From NCBI GenBank assembly GCA_002368575.1, contig DFEA01000058.1, positions 1-22,601 of the forward strand: DNA of 22,601 nucleotides. The letters run 5' to 3'. Position 1 is the first letter of the stretch. Every line of letters starts with the position of its first letter. Below the pieces are notes generated by a model that searched no databases, had not been told where the DNA came from, and saw only the letters and a list, made by a program, of their open reading frames with translations. Below, piece by piece: positions 1 to 7,217 of this stretch. The translations under genes and the position numbers were made by a program. The DNA is from Lachnospiraceae bacterium UBA3814 (GTDB lineage: Bacteria; Bacillota; Clostridia; Lachnospirales; Lachnospiraceae).

Positions 1-2
1 AT

Positions 3-218
3 ACCAGAGAACTCACCTGCAGGATATATGAGGTAAAGTACAGTAAAGAACAGATCCCTGAACAATTTCGTCATTTGAATGATGATGAGAAATGCTCTAT
101 GACGAGTCACAGGTATGGTGATATAGCAGGAAAGTATGTGATCTACCGGGGTGAGCCGGCAGAATGCGATGGTATCAGTTACCTGAATGTAGAGGATTAC
201 CTTAAATCGTTAAAATAG
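3..218 (+). CDS. C-terminal fragment of a probable AAA/DUF4143-type ATPase
   Basis: This frame is open from the window edge to a TAG stop at 216-218 and gives 71 residues; the start lies outside the window. The final residues include the strings YGDIAGKYVIYRGEP and ISYLNVEDYLKSLK. A 'gKyviYrGe...gi.YlNv.dyL..l' ending is what I associate with the C-terminus of the bacterial AAA ATPases that carry a DUF4143 domain. That is recollection of a family pattern, not a search result. No P-loop is visible because the N-terminal part is missing. The gene is followed by an inverted repeat and a clear intrinsic terminator, which supports a real gene end. It could also be another short protein; the family call is tentative, but the coding call is fairly good. 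Confidence 0.5.
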   Translation, partial: TRELTCRIYEVKYSKEQIPEQFRHLNDDEKCSMTSHRYGDIAGKYVIYRGEPAECDGISYLNVEDYLKSLK

Positions 219-235
219 TTCTAAGACGTATAAAA

Positions 236-309
236 CGCCAAAACATTTCGGGTCATTGCACTTTTGGCGATTTACCGGCGCTTGCTTTAATGCAGGCGCA
301 TTTCTTTTT
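236..309 (+). terminator. Intrinsic terminator after the upstream gene, preceded by a second inverted repeat
   Basis: An 8-bp stem is formed by GCGCTTGC (278-285) and GCAGGCGC (292-299) with a 6-base loop and one G-T pair, followed by a T-rich run at 301-309. This is a standard intrinsic terminator for the gene ending at 218. Just before it, CGCCAAAA (236-243) and TTTTGGCG (262-269) form a perfect 8-bp inverted repeat with an 18-base loop, giving two stacked hairpins. Confidence 0.8.
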
Positions 310-533
310 GTTCGAATGCACATTTGTGTGACGCATCCCTTCCTAAAAACAATCCCCTATTTCTTCTAAACACAATCATTTAGAATAATACCGATATGTC
401 TCGAAGGACTGATACCATGGCAGAAAGCAGAATTTCAGAAGTAATAAATAAGCTGCCACGATCTTATAAGGCTCCGGCATCCCGGTGTATACAGACCGGG
501 CTAAGGTGTAAGCCGGTAACTGCAATTTGCCGC
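310..533. other. Gene-free stretch with a nested inverted repeat, no recognised function
   Basis: Together with the flanking terminators this makes a 549-base gap between the gene ending at 218 and guaA. No convincing gene is visible: the open frame at 396-635 runs straight through the terminator at 581-617. Around 476-518 there is a nested inverted repeat, CCCGGT/ACCGGG inside CCGGC/GCCGG, which could fold as RNA on either strand. I looked for the conserved core of the purine riboswitch expected near guanine genes and did not see it. The DNA may be a decayed gene or mobile element. Confidence 0.4.
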
Positions 534-562
534 TTGACATCGGAGAAGTATCTCTGTAGAAT
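534..562 (+). promoter_or_regulatory. Near-consensus sigma-A promoter upstream of guaA
   Basis: TTGACA (534-539) matches the -35 consensus perfectly, the spacer is 17 bases (540-556), and TAGAAT (557-562) matches 5 of 6 bases of the -10 consensus. Transcription should start near 568-570. It runs toward guaA, but it meets a strong terminator hairpin beginning at 581, only about a dozen bases after the predicted start. Confidence 0.75.
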
Positions 563-580
563 GCGTCATATGAAGACAAG

Positions 581-617
581 GGCGTCTTTAAGTGTTTCAC
601 TTAAAGATGCCTTTTTT
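581..617 (+). terminator. Strong intrinsic terminator or attenuator immediately after the promoter
   Basis: Bases 581-594 pair with 598-611 in a 14-bp stem containing one G-T pair, closed by a 3-base loop, and are followed by six T residues (612-617). It has all the hallmarks of an efficient Rho-independent terminator. No gene lies between the promoter at 534-562 and this hairpin, so it either makes a transcript of about 50 nucleotides or attenuates guaA transcription. Confidence 0.85.
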
Positions 618-767
618 CATTTTTCCGAAGCTTAGGAACTGCTGAAGAACAACTAATACACCTTTGCCTGTTTTCTGCAGCAGTCCCTTACCCGGAAAGG
701 TCAGACCGCCATATGATCCGTAGGTATCGGCAGCGGAAATCGGAATGAAAGGAAGAAAGAAAGACTT

Positions 768-2300
768 ATGGAAAAAGTATTAGTTCTGGATTTTGGAGGT
801 CAGTATGATCAGCTCATTGCCCGCCGGGTGCGGGAAGCGGGTGTTTACGCTCAGATCAGGCCCTGGGACGGGATCACTCTTCAGGAGATCAAAGTAGAAG
901 GATATAAGGGCATCATCTTTACCGGCGGACCGAACAGCGTGTACGATCCTGATTCGCCCCGCTGTGATGCCGCGGTAATGGATCTTGGCATCCCGATCCT
1001 TGGCATTTGCTACGGAGCCCAGTTGCTGGCCTGGCTCGGAGGCGGCCGGGTCTCCTTTGCGGAGCACTCCGGCGAATACGGAAAAACGATACTTTGGGTC
1101 CACGGGCACCCGCTTTTTAAAGGCATTCCTAAGGAAAGCATCTGCTGGATGAGTCATACGGACATTATCAGTACTCCGCCGTCCGGCTTTGAAGTGATCG
1201 CGCAGACTGAAAACTGTCCCTGTGCCGCCATGGCTGATGATACCCGCCTGCTTTACGGTGTTCAGTTCCATCCGGAGGTGTCGCATACCGTTTTCGGTAA
1301 AGAAATACTTCGAAATTTTCTTTTTTCTGTTTGCGGCTGCCGGGGCGACTGGGATGCCAGACATTATGCGCAGGAGCTGATTGACGAATACCGGAGTAAG
1401 CTTTGCGGGAAAAAGGTGCTCCTCGCTCTGTCAGGCGGTGTGGATTCCTCCGTGGCTGCCCTGCTTCTGCACAGGGCGGTCGGGCAGAGGCTGGTTTGCG
1501 TGTTCGTCGATCACGGACTTCTTCGTAAAGGTGAGGGAGATTATGTGGAGGATACCTTCCGCAGAAGCTTTGGTATCAATCTTGTGCGAGTGAACGCACA
1601 GGAGCGTTTTCTTGAAAGGCTTGCCGGGATCACTGATCCGGAAATAAAGCGAAAGAATATCGGGGAGGAGTTCATCCGCGTGTTCGAGGAGGAAGCGCAA
1701 AAGCTGGGGCATATAAACGTATTGGCCCAGGGGACGATCTATCCGGATGTGATCGAGAGCGGCAAAGGCGCATCCGCAACGATCAAAAGTCACCATAATG
1801 TAGGCGGGCTTCCGGACACGATCTCCTTTGAGGAGATAGTTGAACCGCTTCGCAATCTTTTTAAGGATGAGGTCAGGAGCGTGGGCACGATGCTTGGCCT
1901 TCCCGCCAGGCTGGTATGGCGGCAGCCGTTTCCGGGTCCCGGGCTTGCGGTACGGATCACGGGTGAGATTACAAAGGAAAAGCTTAAGCTTCTGCGGGAG
2001 GCCGATGCGGTTTTCTGTGAAGAGATCAGCCGTGCTTCTCTTGAAAAGGAGCCGGATCAGTATTTCGCTGTCCTTACAGACACCCGTACCGTAGGTGTCA
2101 TGGGAGACGCCCGGACATATGGTTTTACGGTGGCGCTTCGCGCCGTTTGCACCGACGATTTTATGACAGCGGAATGGACACGTCTTCCATATGAGGTGCT
2201 GGAAAGGGCCAGCGTCAGGATCACGAATGAAGTACCGGGGATCTCCAGAGTAGTGTACGACATTTCTTCAAAGCCTCCGGCAACGGTGGAGTGGGAATAG
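768..2300 (+). CDS. guaA: GMP synthase (glutamine-hydrolysing)
   Basis: Converts XMP to GMP using ATP and ammonia released from glutamine, the last step of guanine nucleotide synthesis, in the cytoplasm. The 510-residue length is normal for the two-domain enzyme. Residues 1-190 are a class I glutamine amidotransferase with the nucleophile Cys81 in GICYGAQ and the partners His168 and Glu170 in QFHPE. The ATP pyrophosphatase domain follows, with the PP-loop SGGVDSS at about 222-228. The dimerisation domain ends in the family's typical SSKPPATVEWE. The ATG has an upstream purine-rich stretch (GGAAG near 750) as ribosome binding site. It appears monocistronic: a separate promoter begins the sugar operon downstream. 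Regulation may involve the promoter-terminator pair at 534-617. No key residue is missing. Confidence 0.98.
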   Translation: MEKVLVLDFGGQYDQLIARRVREAGVYAQIRPWDGITLQEIKVEGYKGIIFTGGPNSVYDPDSPRCDAAVMDLGIPILGICYGAQLLAWLGGGRVSFAEHSGEYGKTILWVHGHPLFKGIPKESICWMSHTDIISTPPSGFEVIAQTENCPCAAMADDTRLLYGVQFHPEVSHTVFGKEILRNFLFSVCGCRGDWDARHYAQELIDEYRSKLCGKKVLLALSGGVDSSVAALLLHRAVGQRLVCVFVDHGLLRKGEGDYVEDTFRRSFGINLVRVNAQERFLERLAGITDPEIKRKNIGEEFIRVFEEEAQKLGHINVLAQGTIYPDVIESGKGASATIKSHHNVGGLPDTISFEEIVEPLRNLFKDEVRSVGTMLGLPARLVWRQPFPGPGLAVRITGEITKEKLKLLREADAVFCEEISRASLEKEPDQYFAVLTDTRTVGVMGDARTYGFTVALRAVCTDDFMTAEWTRLPYEVLERASVRITNEVPGISRVVYDISSKPPATVEWE

Positions 2301-2313
2301 AAAATATATCAGT

Positions 2314-2369
2314 AATTTTTGTATATTTTATTTTTTCTTATTGCGGGTACTGTTTGTTTTGCTTATAAT
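2314..2369 (+). promoter_or_regulatory. Promoter of the first sugar ABC operon with upstream AT-rich box
   Basis: TTGCGG (2341-2346), a 17-base spacer and a perfect TATAAT (2364-2369) form a sigma-A promoter with a weak -35. Upstream, 2314-2332 reads AATTTTTGTATATTTTATT, which closely matches a box at 17603-17620 before the second transporter. The weak -35 suits an activated promoter. The box could be an activator site or an UP element. Confidence 0.65.
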
Positions 2370-2431
2370 GATAACTGTGCAGAGATAAAATCTGTGCAAA
2401 TCTGACAAATCAATTTAAACAGGAGGAAAAA

Positions 2432-3463
2432 ATGAAAAAGAAAATTATCAGCGCAATTCTTTCTTCAGCAATGGTTCTCTCATTGTTTGCAGGCTGTGCG
2501 GTTCCCGCTACTGCTCCTGCTCCTGCAGCTGACAGTGCTCCCGCAGAAACCGAGGAAGCAGCTCCCGCAGAGGAAGCCGGAGATACTGCAGAAGCACCTG
2601 CGGCAGAAGGCGGTAAAGTTTTCGGCTATACCTGTATGGACGGAACCAATCCCTTCTTTGTAGCTCTTGAAGGCTCCATCAGAGAGGTAGTGGAAAGCCA
2701 TGGAGATACGCTTGTTTCTGTGGATCCTCTTAACGACTCAAATACCCAGATCGACCAGGTAGAGGATCTTATCTCCAGAGGTATCGACTACATGTTCGTT
2801 AACCCTGTAGACGCAGACGGTATCATTCCCGCTCTTGACATGCTCAAGGAAGCAGGCATCCCGATGTTCGGCTTTGATACACAGGTTGGCGATATGAGCT
2901 ATCTTGTATCCTATGCAGGCTCCGATAACTTCAATGCAGGCTATGTCTGCGGCGAGGATCTTGCAAAGAAGATCCCGGAAGGCGGAGATATCCTTATCCT
3001 CGATTCTCCTACGATGCAGTCTGTTGTTGACCGTATCGAAGGCTTTGAGAAGGCTATTGAGGATTCAGGCGTTAAGTTCAACGTAGTCGGAAGACAGGAT
3101 GCAGTAGGAAACCTTCAGGTTGCTCAGGAAAAATGTACCGATCTTCTGACGGCTCATCCCGATGTAGTAGCAATAATGGGCGGCAATGATCCTACAGCTC
3201 TCGGATGTCTTGCAGCTGCCGAGGCAGCAGGTGTATCACCTCTTATCTATGGTGTAGACGGTTCTCCCGATGTAAAGGCTCTTTTAAAGGACAGCGCACT
3301 TGAAGGAACCGGAGCTCAGTCACCCATGACCATTGGTAAGACAATAGCTGAAACTGCTTATGCATGGATAGACGGACAGGATGTTGAGGCATTCATCCCC
3401 ATCGAGACCTTCCTCATCACCGCAGATAATGTTGATGAGTACGGTACAGACGGCTGGCAGTAA
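2432..3463 (+). CDS. Sugar ABC transporter substrate-binding lipoprotein, ribose (RbsB) type
   Basis: An extracellular, membrane-anchored binding protein that delivers a sugar to the ABC transporter encoded downstream. It has 343 residues. The first 21 residues are a lipoprotein signal with lipobox LFAGC and lipidated Cys22, followed by an Ala/Pro/Glu-rich flexible linker to about residue 60. The rest is a type I periplasmic-binding fold (Peripla_BP_4/RbsB class), recognisable from FGYTCMDGTNPFF, the NTQIDQVEDLISRGIDYMFVNPVD segment and GGNDPTALG near the C-terminus. The ATG at 2432 follows AGGAGG at ideal spacing. The gene is followed by a terminator-like hairpin and then by the ATPase and permease, so it should be made in excess over them. 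The sugar cannot be read from sequence; ribose, galactose or another monosaccharide are all possible. Confidence 0.93.
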   Translation: MKKKIISAILSSAMVLSLFAGCAVPATAPAPAADSAPAETEEAAPAEEAGDTAEAPAAEGGKVFGYTCMDGTNPFFVALEGSIREVVESHGDTLVSVDPLNDSNTQIDQVEDLISRGIDYMFVNPVDADGIIPALDMLKEAGIPMFGFDTQVGDMSYLVSYAGSDNFNAGYVCGEDLAKKIPEGGDILILDSPTMQSVVDRIEGFEKAIEDSGVKFNVVGRQDAVGNLQVAQEKCTDLLTAHPDVVAIMGGNDPTALGCLAAAEAAGVSPLIYGVDGSPDVKALLKDSALEGTGAQSPMTIGKTIAETAYAWIDGQDVEAFIPIETFLITADNVDEYGTDGWQ

Positions 3464-3488
3464 AAATTTCGTATAATTAAAGAACGTA

Positions 3489-3534
3489 AAAGGGCTTTGC
3501 CTTGCTCAGTAAGTCGGGTAAAGCCCTTTATTTT
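3489..3534 (+). terminator. Terminator or attenuator between binding-protein and ATPase genes
   Basis: Bases 3489-3501 pair with 3517-3529 (core AGGGCTTT/AAAGCCCT with one G-T pair), followed by TATTTTG. The T-run is modest. Lying inside an operon after the binding-protein gene, it most likely sets the high ratio of binding protein to transporter core by partial termination. Confidence 0.75.
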
Positions 3535-3545
3535 GAGGAATACAC

Positions 3546-3589
3546 AGGACAGACGGTCGGACAGACAGGGAGAGCCTGTCCGGTGTCCT
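3546..3589 (+). repeat. Nested inverted repeat in the ATPase leader, with 8-bp direct repeats
   Basis: AGGACA (3546-3551) pairs with TGTCCT (3584-3589), and inside it CGGACAG (3558-3564) pairs with CTGTCCG (3576-3582). The left arms also form a direct repeat, GGACAGAC at 3547-3554 and 3559-3566. The structure lies just after the attenuator and about 55 bases before the ATPase start. It could be an mRNA processing or stabilising hairpin; no function is proven. Confidence 0.5.
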
Positions 3590-3645
3590 CATGAAAAGAA
3601 TACGGCCAGATAAAGCAGGCAGGAAACAGACAGGTGGTGAATATA

Positions 3646-5151
3646 GTGAGTGATACAGGTTATTTACTAGAAATGAAGGGAGTCAATAAGATATTTCCCG
3701 GTGTAAAGGCTTTGTCGGATGTAAATTTTGAACTTAAGGCCGGAGAGGTACACGCGCTTCTGGGAGAGAACGGAGCGGGCAAATCAACGCTTATAAAGGT
3801 TCTTGGAGGGATTTACCAGGCTGAATCCGGTGAGATCTTTATAAATGGTCAGCGTGTAAATATCGATGGTGTCGGAGCGGCCCGTGACGCCGGGATCTCG
3901 ATAGTGCATCAGGAGCTTGTTCTCGTGCCGTATATGACGGTGGCGGAGAACATTTTCCTCGGACGTGAGCCCGGTACAAGGTTCAATGTAAACAGAACAA
4001 AAATGTCCGAGGATGCCCAGAGGCTCTTAGATGCATATGATATGAATATCGACGCGGACAGCCTGGTTGAAAGGCTGACGATAGCACAGCGCCAGATGGT
4101 CGAGATTGTCAAGGCAATTTCATTTGAAGCAAAGATACTTGTGCTTGATGAGCCGACCTCATCAATTTCGGACAAAGAGGTCAATTTCCTGTTTGATACC
4201 ATGAGAAACCTGATCAAACAGGGGGTAGGGATAATCTATATATCCCATAAGATGAGTGAGCTTGCCGAGATATGCGACAGGGTCACGGTCATGAGAGACG
4301 GTCTGACTGTCGGCACAAAGGTTGTGAAGGAGACCACCACGGATGAGCTGATCTCGTTGATGGTCGGTCGTGAGCTTACAAATTATTATACAAGGGATTT
4401 CTCTGAAGGCGGAGAGGTGGTCATGAAGTGCGATCACATTTCCGACGGGAAAATGGTAAAGGATGTTTCCTTTGAGCTTAAGAAGGGTGAGATAGTAGGC
4501 TTTGCCGGTCTTGTAGGAGCAGGACGGAGCGAGACCATGAAGGCTGTCTTCGGCCTTACTCCGGGATCAAAGGGAGATATTTACGTCAAGGGGAGAAGGG
4601 TCGAGATAAAAAGCCCGGTAGATGCGCTCAGGTACGGGATCGCTCTTGTTCCTGAGAGCAGAAAGGATGAGGGCCTGTACGGGGTTCAGAGTGTTCGCTT
4701 TAATTCTACCATAGAGGTTCTGGAGGAATTTATAAAGAATCTCAGAGTGGACATAGCAAAGGAAGAGGAGATCACTCAGAGATACATTGATAAGATGGCG
4801 ACTAAAACTCCCAGCCAGGAGCAGAAGATAAGCAATCTTTCCGGAGGCAACCAGCAGAAGGTCATGATAGGAAGATGGCTGGCCACAAATCCGGAAATAC
4901 TGATACTGGACGAGCCTACACGAGGTGTGGATGTCGGTGCGAAGGCTGAGATCTATTCCATAATGAATGAGCTTGCCAGGAATGGAATGTCGATAATTAT
5001 GATATCCTCGGAGCTGCCGGAAATAATAAACATGAGCGACAGGGTTTATGTTATGTATGAAGGAAATGTAACGGGATGTCTTGATCATAAGGATGTAACT
5101 CAGGAAAGCATAATGCAGCGTGCCGCGCTGAACGAGCAGACCCGGCAGTAA
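3646..5151 (+). CDS. Sugar ABC transporter ATP-binding protein, double-domain RbsA/MglA type
   Basis: Hydrolyses ATP on the inner face of the membrane to drive the permease at 5186. Two ABC domains are fused: the first (about residues 8-235) has Walker A GENGAGKST and Walker B ILVLDEPTSS; the second (about 245-495) has the degenerate Walker A GLVGAGRSE usual for this family, the signature NLSGGNQQKV and ILILDEPTRGVDVG. I chose the GTG at 3646 (501 residues) because AGGTGGTGA at 3632-3640 is nearly a perfect ribosome binding site for it and the N-terminus MSDTGYLLEMKGVNK fits the family; the frame is open back to a GTG at 3634, adding four residues. It lies 34 bases before the permease in one operon with the binding protein at 2432. 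Confidence 0.93.
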   Translation: MSDTGYLLEMKGVNKIFPGVKALSDVNFELKAGEVHALLGENGAGKSTLIKVLGGIYQAESGEIFINGQRVNIDGVGAARDAGISIVHQELVLVPYMTVAENIFLGREPGTRFNVNRTKMSEDAQRLLDAYDMNIDADSLVERLTIAQRQMVEIVKAISFEAKILVLDEPTSSISDKEVNFLFDTMRNLIKQGVGIIYISHKMSELAEICDRVTVMRDGLTVGTKVVKETTTDELISLMVGRELTNYYTRDFSEGGEVVMKCDHISDGKMVKDVSFELKKGEIVGFAGLVGAGRSETMKAVFGLTPGSKGDIYVKGRRVEIKSPVDALRYGIALVPESRKDEGLYGVQSVRFNSTIEVLEEFIKNLRVDIAKEEEITQRYIDKMATKTPSQEQKISNLSGGNQQKVMIGRWLATNPEILILDEPTRGVDVGAKAEIYSIMNELARNGMSIIMISSELPEIINMSDRVYVMYEGNVTGCLDHKDVTQESIMQRAALNEQTRQ

Positions 5152-5185
5152 TATATACCTGATATGGAAATAAAGGAGTGAGAAG

Positions 5186-6157
5186 ATGGGATCCAAAATA
5201 CAGAAGGGAGTTGTCTCCTATTTTAAACATAATCTCGGTATTATCATAGCACTTATCGTAATGTGTCTTTTTCTTATTGTCTTTCCGACGACAAGAAGTA
5301 CCTTTGCCACAAGCAAAAATATCTTTAATATTCTGAGGCAGAATTCCTCAAACCTTTTCCTGGCTACCGGAATGACGATGGTCATCATTTTGGGTGGAAT
5401 AGAGCTTTCGGTAGGCTCGGTCATCGCTCTTTCAGGCTGTGTCGCAGCTTTCTGCGCGGTAAATCTGGGGCTTCCGGAGATAGTCGGTTTCCTTGCCGCT
5501 GTCCTTGTAGGCGGTATAGTAGGACTGTTTAATGCATTTTTTATCTCTAATACGGATATCCCGCCCTTTATTGTCACCCTTGCCTCAATGAATATCGCCA
5601 AGGGTATCGTTCTGGTATTCACACAGGGTGTTCCCATAAGATGCATGACGGACGCTTTTAAATATCCTGGTACGGGATATGTCGGGGTAATACCGGTGCC
5701 TGTTATATTGATGCTCATAGTATTTGTACTTGCGAGCATCATTATGAACCGGACAAAGCTTGGCCGTCACATATACGCGGTGGGAGGCAATACTCAGGCC
5801 GCAAAATTCTCAGGCATAAATGTTAAAAAGGTCAAATTCATTGTTTATGTATATACCGGTCTCATGGCAGGCCTTGCAGGAGTTGTAGTTGCGTCAAGGC
5901 TTTATTCCGGACAGCCTACCGCGGGTGACGGAGCAGAGATGGATGCCATCGCCGCTGTAGTAGTAGGAGGAACCTCCATGAGCGGAGGCTCAGGTACTCT
6001 GGGCGGAACTCTGATCGGTGTCCTGATAATCGGTGTTCTGAACAACGGTCTTAACCTTCTCGGAGTAGATTCGAACTGGCAGTTCGTTGTAAAGGGACTC
6101 GTTATACTTCTTGCCGTATATATTGACTGGATCAGAGGCATAAAAGCCGGAAAGTAA
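5186..6157 (+). CDS. Sugar ABC transporter permease, RbsC type
   Basis: The integral-membrane channel of the first transporter; 323 residues, a usual RbsC-family length (BPD_transp_2). Multiple hydrophobic helices are evident, and the family segments GMTMVIILGGIELSVGSVIALSG and GGTSMSGGSGTLGGTLIGVL are present (shown here only by their start and end strings, about residues 58-80 and 265-285). The ATG at 5186 follows AAGGAGTGAG at 5173-5182. It is transcribed with the ATPase at 3646. Only one permease gene is present here, so it presumably homodimerises, unlike the second locus with two permeases. Its stop was originally about 22 bases from the amidase start, but a 145-bp element now separates them. 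Confidence 0.93.
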   Translation: MGSKIQKGVVSYFKHNLGIIIALIVMCLFLIVFPTTRSTFATSKNIFNILRQNSSNLFLATGMTMVIILGGIELSVGSVIALSGCVAAFCAVNLGLPEIVGFLAAVLVGGIVGLFNAFFISNTDIPPFIVTLASMNIAKGIVLVFTQGVPIRCMTDAFKYPGTGYVGVIPVPVILMLIVFVLASIIMNRTKLGRHIYAVGGNTQAAKFSGINVKKVKFIVYVYTGLMAGLAGVVVASRLYSGQPTAGDGAEMDAIAAVVVGGTSMSGGSGTLGGTLIGVLIIGVLNNGLNLLGVDSNWQFVVKGLVILLAVYIDWIRGIKAGK

Positions 6158-6161
6158 ACAG

Positions 6162-6322
6162 TCTTTGGGGTTACTATTCACAGCCGAATCGCGCACTTGC
6201 TGCGCGATTGCGGGCCACAACTTATGGCTTGAGATGGGTTTTGCCCATCGCCGAAGGCGATTTATAATGGCAAAACCCGTTACTATCACAGCCCAAAAGG
6301 CTGTGAATAGTAACTCTTTGGG
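6162..6322. mobile_element. 145-bp MITE-like element with 8-bp target-site duplication
   Basis: The element spans 6170-6314. Its ends are perfect 16-bp inverted repeats, GTTACTATTCACAGCC (6170-6185) and its complement (6299-6314). It is flanked directly by the identical octamer TCTTTGGG (6162-6169 and 6315-6322), the signature of transposition. Inside are a 9-bp hairpin (6187-6195/6201-6209), a 10-bp stem GGGTTTTGCC/GGCAAAACCC (6236-6245/6269-6278) enclosing ATCGCC/GGCGAT, and a second near-copy of the left end (6279-6293, one T shorter) that makes a tight hairpin with the right end. There is no transposase, so it would depend on one elsewhere. It sits between the permease stop and the amidase ribosome binding site; the duplicated GGG restores part of that site. 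Confidence 0.88.
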
Positions 6323-6332
6323 AGATTTATTG

Positions 6333-7208
6333 ATGAAGAACAGGCTGATAAAAAAAATAACATCTGCTATAATAGTGCTTTCGGTTTTTATAACGGGAGC
6401 GGCGACGGTGTATGTCTGCACGGCGTCAGCTGCTGCGCTGTCTTCTCAGGCCGCAGCAATTCCCGTGATCGTGACAGACAGCATGCCCTATGCTTCCTTT
6501 TCCGCCATAAAGACCGGAGCGGCTCTCCTTTACACGAATACGGCGGCGAACGCCAACGGAATAACCGTCTGTGTCAACGCGGGACACGGAACTCTCGGCG
6601 GGGAAAAATATAAGACCTTTTGCCATCCGGACGGGAGTGCTAAGATCACGGGGGGTACTACCTCCTCAGGGAACGTAAAATCATTAGCGATATCCTCCGG
6701 TATGGTATTTAAGGACGGTGTAAGCGAGGCTTCTGTTAACCTGAAGGAGGCCGTCATCTTAAAGGGACTTCTTTTAAACAGCGGATACAACGTCCTTATG
6801 ATAAGGGAGAGTGCTGACGTACAGCTTGACAATGTGGCAAGGACAGTACTGGCAAACAATTATGCGGATTGTCACATTGCTCTGCATTGGGACAGCACAG
6901 CCTCGGATAAGGGAGCCTTTTACGGTAAGGTTGTAAACAATGCTTCCTACAAGAGGATGGAGCCGGTGGCTTCTACCTGGGCAAAGAGCGATCTGCTCGG
7001 CGAGTGTCTGATAGCAGGCCTTAAAACGGCAGGAAGGAAGATCCACGGTACAGGCTCTATGGAGATGGATCTCACTCAGATATCCTATTCCACAATACCA
7101 AGCGTTGATATAGAGCTTGGCGATAAGGCCTCTGATCACTCTGATGCCGCGCTAAACAGCATAGCGGCGGGACTTCTTCAGGGGATAAATACCTATTACG
7201 GAAGATAA
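6333..7208 (+). CDS. Secreted N-acetylmuramoyl-L-alanine amidase (Amidase_3)
   Basis: A zinc enzyme that cleaves the amide bond between muramic acid and the stem peptide of peptidoglycan outside the cell. From the ATG at 6333 it has 291 residues. An N-terminal signal sequence or anchor (Lys/Arg-rich start, hydrophobic to about residue 35) is followed by the catalytic domain from about residue 77. The expected zinc ligands His85 (NAGHG), Glu139 (VNLKEA) and His185 (ALHWDS) and the catalytic Glu261 (SVDIELGD) are all visible. The frame is open back to 6165, but that extension is only the MITE read as protein, and GGGAG at 6320-6324 lies just before 6333. Before the insertion the gene would have been about 22 bases after the permease, so it was probably in that operon or read from it. 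It is followed 9 bases later by an acyltransferase gene. Confidence 0.9.
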   Translation: MKNRLIKKITSAIIVLSVFITGAATVYVCTASAAALSSQAAAIPVIVTDSMPYASFSAIKTGAALLYTNTAANANGITVCVNAGHGTLGGEKYKTFCHPDGSAKITGGTTSSGNVKSLAISSGMVFKDGVSEASVNLKEAVILKGLLLNSGYNVLMIRESADVQLDNVARTVLANNYADCHIALHWDSTASDKGAFYGKVVNNASYKRMEPVASTWAKSDLLGECLIAGLKTAGRKIHGTGSMEMDLTQISYSTIPSVDIELGDKASDHSDAALNSIAAGLLQGINTYYGR

Positions 7209-7217
7209 GGAGCTCTG

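Noticed and set aside
376..600. 74-residue open frame on the minus strand in the same gap
   Set aside because: No ribosome binding site or motif was recognised, and it reads through the terminator stem; possibly a decayed gene, but unsupported.
396..635. 79-residue open frame upstream of guaA on the plus strand
   Set aside because: It runs through both the promoter at 534-562 and the strong terminator hairpin at 581-617, and its sequence has no recognisable family character; a short peptide from the ATG at 417 cannot be fully excluded.
218..767. Purine (guanine) riboswitch upstream of guaA
   Set aside because: The conserved core elements of that riboswitch were looked for and not seen; only a promoter and terminator are evident.
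780..1364. Long open frame opposite guaA (194 residues, minus strand)
   Set aside because: It lies wholly antisense to a certain gene and has low-complexity, basic composition typical of shadow frames.
3547..3566. CRISPR-like direct repeats (GGACAGAC twice)
   Set aside because: Only two 8-base copies with a 4-base gap; better explained as arms of a nested hairpin.
6165..6332. N-terminal 56-residue extension of the amidase
   Set aside because: It is the MITE and its flank read as protein; the signal sequence and ribosome binding site fix the start at 6333.
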